Positions 1 to 7,754 of a stretch of DNA of 64,000 bases are shown one piece after another. The notes beneath the pieces were generated by a model. It saw only the letters and a list, made by a program, of their open reading frames with translations. It did no database searches and was not told the DNA's origin. The position numbers and the translations under genes are program-made. Positions within the stretch are counted from its first letter, which is position 1. Each line of letters begins with the position of its first letter. This stretch comes from CAYRGC01 sp964423795 (GTDB taxonomy: Bacteria > Patescibacteriota > Gracilibacteria > Peribacterales > Peribacteraceae). The DNA lies in the NCBI GenBank assembly GCA_964423795.1, contig CAYRGC010000001.1, positions 62,001-126,000 of the forward strand, given 5' to 3'.

Positions 1-414
<414 letters not shown>

Positions 415-430
415 GATAGGGGGAGGTTAG

Positions 431-449
431 CGCGGGCTTTCTGCCCGCG
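431..449. other. Hairpin between groES and groEL
   Basis: Perfect 7-bp inverted repeat CGCGGGC / GCCCGCG with a 5-base TTTCT loop. No T-run follows it on the transcribed (minus) strand, so it looks like an mRNA processing or stability hairpin rather than a terminator. The same design recurs near 54185-54252. Confidence 0.6.
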
Positions 450-464
450 AGAGATAAGAAAAGA

Positions 465-809
465 TCAGGCGGCGAGCTTGCCGAGGACGGAATCGAGGTG
501 GAGCACCTTCACTTCCACGTCCTTGCCGTCCGTGTCCTTAAGCTTCACGTCGTCGCCGGCGTAGCGGCCGAAGAGCACGCGGTCGCCGACCTTGAGGAAC
601 TCGGTGGGGTTCGCGGTGTCCTTGCCGATGCCGCCCTTGCCGAGCGCGAGGACGAGCCCCTCCTGCGGCTTTTCGCCGGAGGCGGTCTCGGGAATGACGA
701 TGCCGGACTTGGTCGTCTGCTCCTTCGGGACGGGCATGACGACGACGCGGTCGCCCAGCGGCTGGATCTGTACCGCGAGCTTCACCGACTTGGGATCTGC
801 GCTTGCCAT
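465..809 (-). CDS. groS: Co-chaperonin GroES
   Basis: Lid protein of the GroEL chamber, 114 residues. Seen: IQPLGDRVVVMPVP near residues 15-28, the mobile loop KSGIVIPETASGEKPQEG that contacts GroEL (about 34-51), and VGDRVLFGRYAGDDVKL further on. It is slightly longer than the usual 95-100 residues because of about 13 extra N-terminal residues and a small insert (GGIGKDTANPTE). The start at 809 (MASADPKS) was chosen because upstream in-frame codons lie inside the CIRCE/promoter region. First gene of the groES-groEL operon. Its 5' leader is about 50 bases long and ends in a C/T-rich stretch instead of a Shine-Dalgarno sequence. Confidence 0.96.
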   Translation of the reverse strand: MASADPKSVKLAVQIQPLGDRVVVMPVPKEQTTKSGIVIPETASGEKPQEGLVLALGKGGIGKDTANPTEFLKVGDRVLFGRYAGDDVKLKDTDGKDVEVKVLHLDSVLGKLAA

Positions 810-850
810 ACGAACAAAGGGAGGAAAGGAAGTAGGTGAAAAAATCCGTG

Positions 851-877
851 TTAGCAGTCGGAATTGTAGAGTGCTAA
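851..877 (-). promoter_or_regulatory. CIRCE operator (HrcA site) of groES-groEL
   Basis: Inverted repeat TTAGCAGTC-N9-GAGTGCTAA. The established CIRCE consensus is TTAGCACTC-N9-GAGTGCTAA, so one base differs in the left arm. It implies heat-shock control by the repressor HrcA, whose gene is not in this window. Confidence 0.93.
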
Positions 878-890
878 GAGGAGGTGTCAA
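863..890 (-). promoter_or_regulatory. groES promoter
   Basis: Read on the minus strand: -35 TTGACA (885-890), a 16-base spacer, and -10 TACAAT (863-868). This is a near-consensus housekeeping promoter. The CIRCE inverted repeat overlaps the spacer and the -10, so a bound repressor would block RNA polymerase. Confidence 0.85.
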
Positions 891-958
891 GATTCCCGCA
901 GCAGCGAAAAATCGTGCCAAGAATATTGACCCTTTAAGAAAAGATCGACAATGCATGC

Positions 959-1138
959 ATGTACGATTACTGGAAGAACGGCAAAGGCGGCAACTACGAA
1001 TCGTTGCGAGTATCACCCCCGAAAGAACTCCAGGCTTTGCAGGGAAAGGATGCGGACGTCGATCCCGTTCCTGAATTGAAGGAAGAGGAGGTCAAACGAA
1101 AACTGCGTCAATTGCTGCTTCCGGACCAGCTCACCTAA
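959..1138 (+). CDS. Small hypothetical protein, 59 residues
   Basis: Short open frame divergent from groES. It begins MYDYWKNGKGGNYES and ends with a charged stretch KEEEVKRKLRQLLLPDQLT. I do not recognise a family. Support for a real gene is its promoter: -10 GACAAT at 947-952 ends exactly 6 bases before this ATG, the spacing seen at dozens of genes here, with a TTGACC-like -35 at 926-931. Two other ATGs (951, 955) overlap the -10 or its spacer and are not used. The protein is hydrophilic and probably cytoplasmic. A DNA- or RNA-binding role is possible but not shown. Confidence 0.6.
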   Translation: MYDYWKNGKGGNYESLRVSPPKELQALQGKDADVDPVPELKEEEVKRKLRQLLLPDQLT

Positions 1139-1150
1139 GGCAGAGAATAC

Positions 1151-1178
1151 TTGACAAAAATATCAAATTGTATAAAGT
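1151..1178 (+). promoter_or_regulatory. Promoter of the 1187 lipoprotein gene
   Basis: Consensus -35 TTGACA (1151-1156), a 16-base spacer and -10 TAAAGT (1173-1178). It ends 8 bases before the ATG at 1187, so the transcript should be leaderless. Confidence 0.8.
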
Positions 1179-1186
1179 GTGCACCT

Positions 1187-2146
1187 ATGCCGAAGACCGG
1201 AGTTTCCGTCGGCTTGGTTCTCCTCGGCGTCGCCGGGGCGATGCTTTCGGGCTGCGGAGGGACCGAAAAAACGGCCGATGTCCCGCCGTCGCAACTGACT
1301 GTCGGTGCGCCATCGCGGGAATTCGACGAAGCGAACTATCAAGACGGTCTCAACGAGGCTCGGCGCTCCGATCGTTCGTACGACGTCGATGCGACCGTCG
1401 TTCCGGTAGGAGGCGGGGAAGGGGAGCAGGCCTCCGTCAGTCGGGAATTCGACGCGCGAGGAGTCACGTTGGACTATCTCGAGGCGAGAAGGCTGGACCG
1501 CTCGTCGATCGTGATGGAGGTGTCCTCGTCCGAGTCCTCCTTCAATTACGAGGAATTCATCGCGCGCCTGACGGAACTCCGTGCGCAGCAGCGATCGGGC
1601 AATTTCGTCCGGTCGTCGTCCGCATCGCCCGCGGCATCCCGGACGGGCAACTCGCTGCGCGACCTTCCCAAGTATCCGCTTGATACCGTCTTCAACCGCT
1701 CGTCCCGCTCCTCGAGCTCGAACTACTCCGGCCGAAGTTTCCTGAACCGCTCGTCGTCTTCCGTATCCTCCGCGGGTTCGTCGGCGTCCTCGGTGGCCGA
1801 GTGCGGGGACGGAAAGGACAACGACGGAGACGGAACCGTCGACGCGGAGGATCCCCAGTGCCACACCGACGGCAACGGCGACTACCTGCCGTCGTACGAC
1901 TACCGCCGTCCGAGCGAAAGCCGCTCCGTCACCCAGGGCAACTCCTCCTCGGCTCCCGGCATCGCCACGCACGGCACGGTCGCCTGCGCGGACCGGAGCA
2001 TCATCCCGGCGCTCGGCGACGGCGCTTTCTCGGGTGACGAAGGCGCGACTTTCCCGTACCTCCTGAACGGCGACTGCCCGGTCTCGGCGGCGATCCTGCC
2101 GGCGTGGGGGCAGGGAGGGACGGTCTTCGGATCGTTGGAGTTCTAA
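1187..2146 (+). CDS. Secreted Ser-rich lipoprotein, function unknown
   Basis: 319 residues. The N-terminus is a lipoprotein signal peptide: MPKTGVSVGL, a hydrophobic core, and the lipobox LSGC followed by GG, so the mature protein should be lipid-anchored outside the cytoplasmic membrane. The middle is rich in Ser and Arg. Near residues 205-225 there is CGDGKDNDGDGTVDAEDPQC, a Cys-bounded DxDxDG-type calcium-binding loop seen in many bacterial surface proteins. A further Cys pair follows near the C-terminus. The start at 1187 is set by the promoter. The last 4 bases overlap the convergent HAD gene. No enzyme family is recognised; a cell-surface or adhesion role is inference. Confidence 0.75.
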   Translation: MPKTGVSVGLVLLGVAGAMLSGCGGTEKTADVPPSQLTVGAPSREFDEANYQDGLNEARRSDRSYDVDATVVPVGGGEGEQASVSREFDARGVTLDYLEARRLDRSSIVMEVSSSESSFNYEEFIARLTELRAQQRSGNFVRSSSASPAASRTGNSLRDLPKYPLDTVFNRSSRSSSSNYSGRSFLNRSSSSVSSAGSSASSVAECGDGKDNDGDGTVDAEDPQCHTDGNGDYLPSYDYRRPSESRSVTQGNSSSAPGIATHGTVACADRSIIPALGDGAFSGDEGATFPYLLNGDCPVSAAILPAWGQGGTVFGSLEF

Positions 2147-2766
2147 TCGATCTCGACGCCCAGGCTCTTGAGCTTGGCATGGAGCGCGTCCATGTCGTTC
2201 CTTGTGTCGTCGTGGAAATGAACCTGCATGCCCATGCGCGAAGGCACGAGGAGGTTGCGCTCCTGGTTGTCGATGAAGAGGCTTTCCTGCGCGGCGGCCC
2301 CTGCCCGCGAAAGCGCGATATCGAAAATCCGCGTGTCGCCGTCGCTCTTCGACGCTTTTTCGATCGACGAGACGACGATGGGATGAAACAGGCCGGAAAG
2401 GCCGACTTCCTCGTCGAGGATGGCGATGCGCTCGCGCGCGTTATCCGTGATCATGCCGACCCGAAGCCCGCGCTTGAGGCGCCGCGCAAGAGCGAACATC
2501 GGTTCGTTGAGGGGCATGCGGCCGATGGCGCTGCGCAGCGCGGAATCATCCGCGTCGATGCCGAATTCCCGGGATACCCTCCGCAGGATCGAGAAAAGGT
2601 CGATGCCCCCGCGGCTCATCTTGTCGATATCTTTGCGGAACGAAGCGAGAACGTTCTCGATCGAAAGGCCCGGCTTGAGGGCCGCCAGGTTTTTGCTCAT
2701 CGTGAGCGACCCCTTCGCATCTGTAGTAAGTACGCCGTCGAGGTCGAAGAAGACGGTGGTGATCAT
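2143..2766 (-). CDS. HAD-superfamily hydrolase
   Basis: 207 residues, a haloacid-dehalogenase-type phosphatase. Motif I is VFFDLDGVLTTD with the nucleophile Asp8 and acid Asp10. Motif II (Thr) lies in VGMITDNA, and the last acidic motif is in LFIDNQERN. The small cap follows motif I, as in subfamily I. The substrate cannot be told from sequence; the family includes phosphoglycolate and sugar-phosphate phosphatases. It converges with the lipoprotein gene, overlapping by 4 bases. TACCAC lies just upstream of the ATG but closer than the usual 6 bases, so its promoter is unclear. Confidence 0.85.
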   Translation of the reverse strand: MITTVFFDLDGVLTTDAKGSLTMSKNLAALKPGLSIENVLASFRKDIDKMSRGGIDLFSILRRVSREFGIDADDSALRSAIGRMPLNEPMFALARRLKRGLRVGMITDNARERIAILDEEVGLSGLFHPIVVSSIEKASKSDGDTRIFDIALSRAGAAAQESLFIDNQERNLLVPSRMGMQVHFHDDTRNDMDALHAKLKSLGVEID

Positions 2767-2807
2767 GTGAGTGGTAGCAAGGGGGTTACTGAATTCAAGA
2801 TTTCAAT

Positions 2808-3365
2808 CTACATTTTTTCATAAACCATCAGCCATGCATCTGTCCATTTACCCCGATGTTGTTCCCAGTTTTCCAAAATCTTCAGCTTCTTAAAACCTGC
2901 TTTCTCATATGCTTTGATTGCTCGCTCGTTTTTAACATCAGGATCAATAATAACTTTTTGGGCCTTTTGCGTTTGTATCAGATATTCAATCATAAGACTC
3001 ACCGCTCTTGATCCGATGCCTTTACCATGTAACTCAGGCTCACCAATAAAAATATCGATTGCCCATGTATTTGCTTCCTGAAGAAGTGGTTCCTTCAAAT
3101 TATAATCAGTTTCTTGGCGTGTTTCATAAAATTGAATATATCCAACAGGCTCCTTTTGCCATTCGATTATTGCTGCATGCACATGACTTTCTCCTGTTGT
3201 CCTTGGTTTATATTTTGCTTGGATAGATTCCAGATCCAGTCCTTCGCGATTTTCATACCACTCTTGAACACTTGGATTTTTCAACCACTTCAACAGCAGA
3301 GAATATTCCTCTGGCGAATCTTCCATCGGCCGTATTACCAATTCATTTTCTTGAACAAAGTTCAT
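2808..3365 (-). CDS. GNAT acetyltransferase, aminoglycoside 6'-N-acetyltransferase-like
   Basis: 185 residues of the Acetyltransf_8 type, which includes AAC(6') aminoglycoside and siderophore acetyltransferases. Seen: LKWLKNPSVQEWYE at the start, PVGYIQFYE, the acetyl-CoA loop HGKGIGSRAVSLMIEYL, and DPDVKNERAIKAYEKAGF. The base composition is unlike its surroundings: two 60-base stretches I counted hold 20 and 22 G+C, against well over 35 nearby. It sits 20 bases downstream of the 3' end of tRNA-Leu on the same strand, a common landing site for acquired DNA. Recent horizontal gain is therefore likely. Whether it acts on an antibiotic is not shown. Confidence 0.85.
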   Translation of the reverse strand: MNFVQENELVIRPMEDSPEEYSLLLKWLKNPSVQEWYENREGLDLESIQAKYKPRTTGESHVHAAIIEWQKEPVGYIQFYETRQETDYNLKEPLLQEANTWAIDIFIGEPELHGKGIGSRAVSLMIEYLIQTQKAQKVIIDPDVKNERAIKAYEKAGFKKLKILENWEQHRGKWTDAWLMVYEKM

Positions 3366-3385
3366 CGAATGTAGAAAACCCTCTA

Positions 3386-3471
3386 TGGTGCCGACGGAGA
3401 GACTCGAACTCTCACATCCAGGGGATACACGCTCCTGAAGCGTGCGCGTCTACCAATTCCGCCACGTCGGC
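3386..3471 (-). tRNA. tRNA-Leu(CAG)
   Basis: Class II tRNA with a long variable arm. The anticodon loop TTCAGGA gives anticodon CAG (codon CUG). The acceptor stem GCCGACG/CGTCGGC is complete, followed by A73 and an encoded CCA. A -10 TACACT lies at 3499-3504 on the same strand. Confidence 0.95.
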
Positions 3472-3556
3472 ACGGTGAGGCAAAAGGAACGCCCGCAGAG
3501 TGTACGGCAGGATGCGCAGAAGCGGAAGACCCAGACGTTCGTGTAGAATGCCGCAA

Positions 3557-4066
3557 ATGCATGCTCAAAAGATCACCGTCAACGACAAAATGCAGCGCGG
3601 CTACGAATACTTCCTCACGGAACCCGAGGGGAAGAACTTCGATCCGCGCTTTACGCCGGACCTCACTCCCAAGGAAATGCTCGCGCTCGGAATTTTCGGG
3701 GGAAAGTACATGACCGATTGCCGCGACGAGTTCCCGGCCGACTGGTACGCGCACGCGAAGCTCTCTCCGGCGTTCGCCGACAAGACGCTCAACTGCTTCG
3801 GCGTGCTCGCGAGCCAGCCGCTTTCCGTCTGGCGAAAGAAAGGGTGGATCCACCCCGCCGATCCCCGCGGCTGGTTCCAGTGGTACTGCCGGTACTACCG
3901 CGGGCGCAGGCTCGGCGAGGAGGACGAACGGCAGATCCGCCGGTGGCTCGCGATCAAACGGCACATCACGCAGATCGTGCGTAACTGCGCAAAAGGAGAT
4001 CTCTCTTGTCGTCGGCGCCAGCGCCAGGCGGTGCTCCACTGGGCGTACGACAGTCGGAAAATGTGA
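3557..4066 (+). CDS. Conserved-looking hypothetical protein
   Basis: 169 residues with no signal peptide or membrane segment. It is rich in Trp and aromatic residues: RGYEYFLTEPEGKNF, GIFGGKYMTDCRDEFPADWY, SVWRKKGWIHPADPRGWFQW, and a basic C-terminus. The balanced composition suggests a folded cytoplasmic protein, but I do not recognise a catalytic motif. The start at 3557 follows from -10 TAGAAT (3549-3554 by the same count) ending about 7 bases upstream; an earlier ATG overlaps the -10 itself. The downstream HAD-like gene has its own promoter. Confidence 0.65.
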   Translation: MHAQKITVNDKMQRGYEYFLTEPEGKNFDPRFTPDLTPKEMLALGIFGGKYMTDCRDEFPADWYAHAKLSPAFADKTLNCFGVLASQPLSVWRKKGWIHPADPRGWFQWYCRYYRGRRLGEEDERQIRRWLAIKRHITQIVRNCAKGDLSCRRRQRQAVLHWAYDSRKM

Positions 4067-4112
4067 GGTCGCCCTTGACAAAATAAAAACGGCACGAGCA
4101 TTTTGGTGGTTT

Positions 4113-4577
4113 ATGCTCAATTTTTCCATACCGGGTCACGAGGAGCCCGTCACTATCGAATCGGTGGTCCTCGATCTGAACGGCACGATCGCCATCGACG
4201 GCGAATTGCTGCCGGGCGTCGCCGAGCGCGTCGAGGCGCTTCGCGAATCGCTGAAGTTTTACCTTTTCACCGGGGACACGCATGGCAACGCCGGGCGCAT
4301 CGCGAACGCGCTGGGGATCGAGGTCCGCGTTACCAAGTGCGCCGAGGACAAGGCGGCGGAAGCTGTGAGGCTCGGCGCCGACACCGTCGCGTCGATCGGC
4401 AACGGGCGGATCGACCTGGAATTGATGAAGGTCGTGCGCCTCGCTATCGTCACGCTGCAGGCTGAGGGCGTCCACCCGCTCACGCTGCTCGAGTCCGACA
4501 TCGTCGTCCCCTCGATCGGGGACGCGCTCGATTTGTTCCTCAAGCCCAAGCGCCTCATCGCGACGCTCCGGAAGTAA
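4113..4577 (+). CDS. Soluble P-type-ATPase-like HAD protein (COG4087 type)
   Basis: 154 residues. It matches the small soluble HAD proteins related to the phosphorylation domain of P-type ATPases: VVLDLNGTIAIDGELLPG near the start (nucleophile Asp, with Asn at +2 as usual in this group), YLFTGDTHGNA in the middle, SIGNGRIDLELMK, and the terminal LKPKRLIATLRK. The group has phosphatase chemistry but no established physiological substrate that I can name. Promoter: TTGACA at 4075-4080, an 18-base spacer and a weak -10 CATTTT (4099-4104) ending 8 bases before the ATG. It converges with the gene remnant starting at 4578, with no gap. Confidence 0.8.
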   Translation: MLNFSIPGHEEPVTIESVVLDLNGTIAIDGELLPGVAERVEALRESLKFYLFTGDTHGNAGRIANALGIEVRVTKCAEDKAAEAVRLGADTVASIGNGRIDLELMKVVRLAIVTLQAEGVHPLTLLESDIVVPSIGDALDLFLKPKRLIATLRK

Positions 4578-4867
4578 TCACTTCCGTTCCCTGGCCGTCT
4601 TCAGGGCATTGCCCCACCAGACGAGCTGCGTGAGCATGCCCTGGGCCGCCTTGAGGAGACCCTCGTCCTTGGGATTCCATTCGCCGCCCCAGACCATCGA
4701 GCCCGGGATATGGACGGCGTTCCGTACGGAGGCCATCTGGAGCTCCACCGCGATGCCGCGCAGATGCTCGGCGGCCCTCGCCCCGCCGACGCTGCCGTAG
4801 GCGACGAAGCCGACTGCCTTGTTGTTCCACTCGGCATAGCACGCGTCGAAGGCATTCTTGAGCACGC
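4578..4867 (-). pseudogene. C-terminal remnant of an NADPH-dependent FMN reductase
   Basis: Only about 95 C-terminal residues remain: GVLKNAFDACYAEWNNK, then VGFVAYGSVGGARAAEHLR and a terminal WWGNALKTARERK. This matches the second half of flavodoxin-fold NAD(P)H:FMN reductases, in which a PGVLKNA-type motif precedes the VGFVSYG strand. The N-terminal half with the FMN phosphate-binding loop is absent. The sequence instead joins directly to the 5' part of a cyclopropane-fatty-acid synthase gene in another frame. It is read as a broken gene left by a deletion; an assembly artefact is possible. Confidence 0.8.
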
Positions 4868-5302
4868 CAGGTCGAGCTTCGCCTCCTGGGCCTCATCCAG
4901 GTCGGCGGCGTCTTTCCAGTATCCGCACGAGTAGGTCATCGTGCGGCCGAGCATGCGCCCGTAGAGGTCGTTGCCGATGTCGTAGTGCCGCCCGCCGACC
5001 TGCCACGCGCGCGAGGACGACTGGCGGTTGATGAGCACCGACGCGAGCGCGACGAGCGCCTGACGCACTCCCACGTGCATGCGCTCGATCACGCGCGAGG
5101 CTTGTACGCGGTAGATGAGTTCTTCCAAGTCGTCGCAATCCCACCATCCGTCCATGTAGCTTTCGCCGGCGGCGAGCGTGCCGCCGGAAAGCAGGCGACC
5201 GAACAAGCGGTCGTCATGCACATGCACGTCCCACGGTCTCGTGCCGTTCACGCGCACGTCCGCCAGATTACGCAACTGGTCGATGAAAGACGCAACGGGC
5301 AT
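4868..5302 (-). pseudogene. N-terminal remnant of cyclopropane-fatty-acyl-phospholipid synthase
   Basis: About 145 residues match the start of Cfa-type methyltransferases: GGTLAAGESYMDGWWDCDDLEELI, and HYDIGNDLYGRMLGRTMTYSCGYW just before the junction. The SAM-binding Rossmann part (an LDIGCGWG-type motif) and the catalytic C-terminus are missing, since the intact enzyme has about 380 residues. After residue 145 (AKLDL) the frame runs out of frame into the flavin-reductase remnant. The product cannot methylate lipids. Confidence 0.82.
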
Positions 5303-5394
5303 TCAAGGGCGAGAGAAAGCCATACTTCGACGGCCGAGGGCGGAAACTCTTACCGAACGGTTGCACCGAGACGCTTCTTCCGTAGCATTCCTCC

Positions 5395-6027
5395 ATGCGA
5401 AACCGCTTGTTCATCGCGTCGCTCTGCGCGCTGTGCGCCTCGCTGTGCCCGGTCGCCCACGCGCAAGACGACGGATCGTGCCTGCGCATCAACGGTCAAA
5501 CGCCCGACCATGTAGACGTGCAGGCGGTGCGGACGACGTGGCTTTCGTGGATCAACGCTCTTCGCGCGGACAAGGGCCTCCGGCCGTACGCGCTCAACGA
5601 CTACCTCAACGCCACCGCGTCGAACTGGTCGACCTTTTCGGTGCTGCGCGGGACCATCGACCACCGTCGCGCGCCGAAGGCGGCGTATTACGACTACGGC
5701 GCGATCGAGCGCTGGTTCTCTGGAAAGGGACTCGCGTTCGCCAACGTCGCGGGGAAGACGTTCACCGAAAACATCGGATGGGGTCCGTTCCGCTGCCCGG
5801 ACGGCGATTGCACCGAGCCGCTCATCGGCGCGACGCGTTCCACCTTCGATTTCTTCCTGTCCGAGAAGGGAAGCAACGGCGCCCACTACCGCAGCCTCGT
5901 GAACCCGCAGTTCACGCAAGTCGGTATCGGCGTGGCGCTGAGCCCGACGCAGGGACGCTACTACCTCACGGTGCACTATGGAACGGAGGTGACGTCCGAT
6001 CCGGCGCCGCTCTGTCCCGCCTCCTGA
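5395..6027 (+). CDS. Secreted CAP/SCP-domain protein (YkwD-like)
   Basis: 210 residues. Signal peptide MRNRLFIASLCALCASLCPVAHA with cleavage likely after AHA. The mature part has the CAP fold signature: WINALRADKGLRPYALNDYLNATASNWS, an HRR segment, FTENIGWG, and a C-terminal GIGVALSPTQGRYYLTVHYG. Bacterial members are secreted and of mostly unknown function; some are linked to sporulation or cell-wall stress. Two Cys in the middle (RCPDGDC) may pair. -10 TAGCAT (5383-5388) ends 6 bases before the ATG, so the mRNA should be leaderless. The next gene starts directly after its stop codon. Confidence 0.85.
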   Translation: MRNRLFIASLCALCASLCPVAHAQDDGSCLRINGQTPDHVDVQAVRTTWLSWINALRADKGLRPYALNDYLNATASNWSTFSVLRGTIDHRRAPKAAYYDYGAIERWFSGKGLAFANVAGKTFTENIGWGPFRCPDGDCTEPLIGATRSTFDFFLSEKGSNGAHYRSLVNPQFTQVGIGVALSPTQGRYYLTVHYGTEVTSDPAPLCPAS

Positions 6028-6687
6028 ATGCGTCGCCCGTCCGCCGTGTTATGGGACATGGATGGCACGCTGCTCGGTACGGAAGAGTTGCACCTGGAAT
6101 GCTGGGAACAACTCTGCGAGCAAAAGGGCATTTGCAACGCGAGAGCGGTCTTTCTTCTGACTGTAGGAAGGAACCAACAGGACACGGACGCCATTCTTCG
6201 CCGTGAGTTCGGCGAGGATTTCGACGTGCCGCACCATCGAGCGCTGAAGAACGAACTCTTCAAGGCGAGGATCGAGAAAGGGATTCCCGTAAAAGAGGGG
6301 GTCTTGGACAGTCTCGACTATCTCAAGGGAAAATCCGTGCCGATGGCCGTCGCCAGTTCGACGAACAAGGAACAGGTCTTGCGCCACCTCACAAGCGCGC
6401 GCATCGAGCAGTACTTCTCGGCCATCGTCGGCGGCGACGAGATTTCCAGGGGCAAGCCGCATCCGGAAATCTTCCAGCGCGCCGCAAGCAGCCTGGGATG
6501 CTCCGCCGCCGATACACTTGCCGTGGAAGATTCACCCAATGGCGTTTTGTCGGCGAGCGCGGCCGGCGCAAAAGTCCTGCTCGTCCCGGACCTCGTGGAG
6601 CCGACCGAGGAAATCCGTCGTTATGCGACATACGTCCGCGGTTCCCTGAGGGAGGCTTTTGACCTGCTGCGCGAACTTTTTCCGTAA
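6028..6687 (+). CDS. HAD-IA phosphatase (phosphoglycolate phosphatase / beta-phosphoglucomutase-like)
   Basis: 219 residues. Motif I VLWDMDGTLLGTEELH near residue 7, the alpha-helical cap, motif II VASSTNK near 109, motif III Lys in RGKPHPEIF, and motif IV EDSPNGVLSA. This is the classic layout of subfamily IA enzymes that act on small sugar phosphates or phosphoglycolate. The exact substrate is undetermined. Its ATG follows the stop codon of the CAP gene with no gap, so the two share a transcript. It converges with msrB, whose stop lies 1 base away. Confidence 0.85.
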   Translation: MRRPSAVLWDMDGTLLGTEELHLECWEQLCEQKGICNARAVFLLTVGRNQQDTDAILRREFGEDFDVPHHRALKNELFKARIEKGIPVKEGVLDSLDYLKGKSVPMAVASSTNKEQVLRHLTSARIEQYFSAIVGGDEISRGKPHPEIFQRAASSLGCSAADTLAVEDSPNGVLSASAAGAKVLLVPDLVEPTEEIRRYATYVRGSLREAFDLLRELFP

Positions 6688-7053
6688 TCAGCGCTTGTCC
6701 GGCACGAACGTGATGGAGAGCGAATTCACGCAGTGGCGCGTGTCCTTCTTCGTGAATCCTTCGCCATCGAAGACGTGCCCGAGGTGCCCACCGCAGGTCG
6801 CGCACTGGATTTCGGTCCGTCTCCCGTCCGCGTCCGGCACGCGTTTCACGGAACCGGGGACGATGTCGTCGAAGCTCGGCCATCCGCAACCCGAATGGAA
6901 CTTCGCCTCCGAGCTGTACAGTGGGGAAAGGCAACGGCGGCAGACGTACGTCCCTTTCTCGAAGAAGGAATCGTACTCGTTGGCATACGGGGCTTCGGTG
7001 CCTTTTCCGACGATGATGCGCTCTTCCTCCGGAGACAACGGTTGGAATTGCAT
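6688..7053 (-). CDS. msrB: Peptide-methionine (R)-S-oxide reductase MsrB
   Basis: 121 residues. Reduces methionine-R-sulfoxide in oxidised proteins. Seen: the zinc-site pairs CRRC and CATC, SGCGWPSF, GHLGHVFDGEG, and the catalytic Cys in DTRHCVNSLSI. The start at 7053 (MQFQPLSPEE) is fixed by -10 GACAAT (7060-7065) ending 6 bases upstream; longer in-frame starts would run through this promoter. It is divergent from the DUF2585 gene. The soluble form has no signal peptide, so it acts in the cytoplasm. Confidence 0.95.
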   Translation of the reverse strand: MQFQPLSPEEERIIVGKGTEAPYANEYDSFFEKGTYVCRRCLSPLYSSEAKFHSGCGWPSFDDIVPGSVKRVPDADGRRTEIQCATCGGHLGHVFDGEGFTKKDTRHCVNSLSITFVPDKR

Positions 7054-7129
7054 GCGTCGATTGTCCCTCCGATGGAAAGGACGCGCAACGCGCGTGGCGG
7101 ACGAAACGGCGCGAAGGTAGGATTCCTCC

Positions 7130-7753
7130 ATGTTCGAGCGACGGAATACGTTCTTGTTTCCGGCGGGTGAGGAGAGGGGATCGCTGTTCGACCGGCGCAC
7201 AGGCGCCGCGATCGCCGTGATTCTCGCCGTTCTCGCGGCCACGCTCACCCTGATGGGGCGCGTGCCCTGGTGTTCATGCGGGTTTCGCCTGTGGACGAGC
7301 GACGCCTGGAGCAGCAGCACGTCGCAAAACCTCGGCGATCCGTATTCGTTTTCGCACGTTCTTCACGGTCTCCTCTTCTATTGGGGCCTCAGCGTTCTGG
7401 CACGCAAACTGCCGCTCCGCCACCGCATGGTGCTGGCCGTGCTCCTGGAAGTGGCGTGGGAGATCTTCGAAAATACGCCGTACGTCATCGGACGGTACCG
7501 GACGGCGACTGCATCGCTCCAGTATCAAGGAGACAGCGTCCTCAATTCGCTCGGAGACGTCTTCTCCGCCATGTTCGGATTCTGGGTCGCGGCGAGACTG
7601 CCGTGGAAATGGTCCGTGGTCGCGTTCGTCGCGCTCGAATTGCTGATGCTCGCGACGATCAGGGACAACCTGACGCTCAACGTCCTCATGCTCCTCCACC
7701 CGGTCGACGCGATCCGCCATTGGCAGGAAGCCGGTCCTCTCACGGGCTTCTGA
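7130..7753 (+). CDS. DUF2585 (UPF0314) membrane protein
   Basis: 207 residues with about five membrane segments. Diagnostic family features: MGRVPWCSCGF, SHVLHGLLFYWGL, EVAWEIFENTPYVIGRYR, QYQGDSVLNSLGDVFSAMFGF, and IRDNLTLNVLMLLHPVDAI. The function of the family is unknown. -10 TAGGAT (7118-7123) ends 6 bases before the ATG. The next gene begins 1 base after its stop. Confidence 0.85.
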   Translation: MFERRNTFLFPAGEERGSLFDRRTGAAIAVILAVLAATLTLMGRVPWCSCGFRLWTSDAWSSSTSQNLGDPYSFSHVLHGLLFYWGLSVLARKLPLRHRMVLAVLLEVAWEIFENTPYVIGRYRTATASLQYQGDSVLNSLGDVFSAMFGFWVAARLPWKWSVVAFVALELLMLATIRDNLTLNVLMLLHPVDAIRHWQEAGPLTGF

Positions 7754-7754
7754 G

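Noticed and set aside
4113..4577. Asn in place of the second motif-I Asp (DLNGT) as a sign of a dead HAD enzyme
   Set aside because: This DxNGT form is normal in the soluble P-type-ATPase-like group to which the protein belongs.
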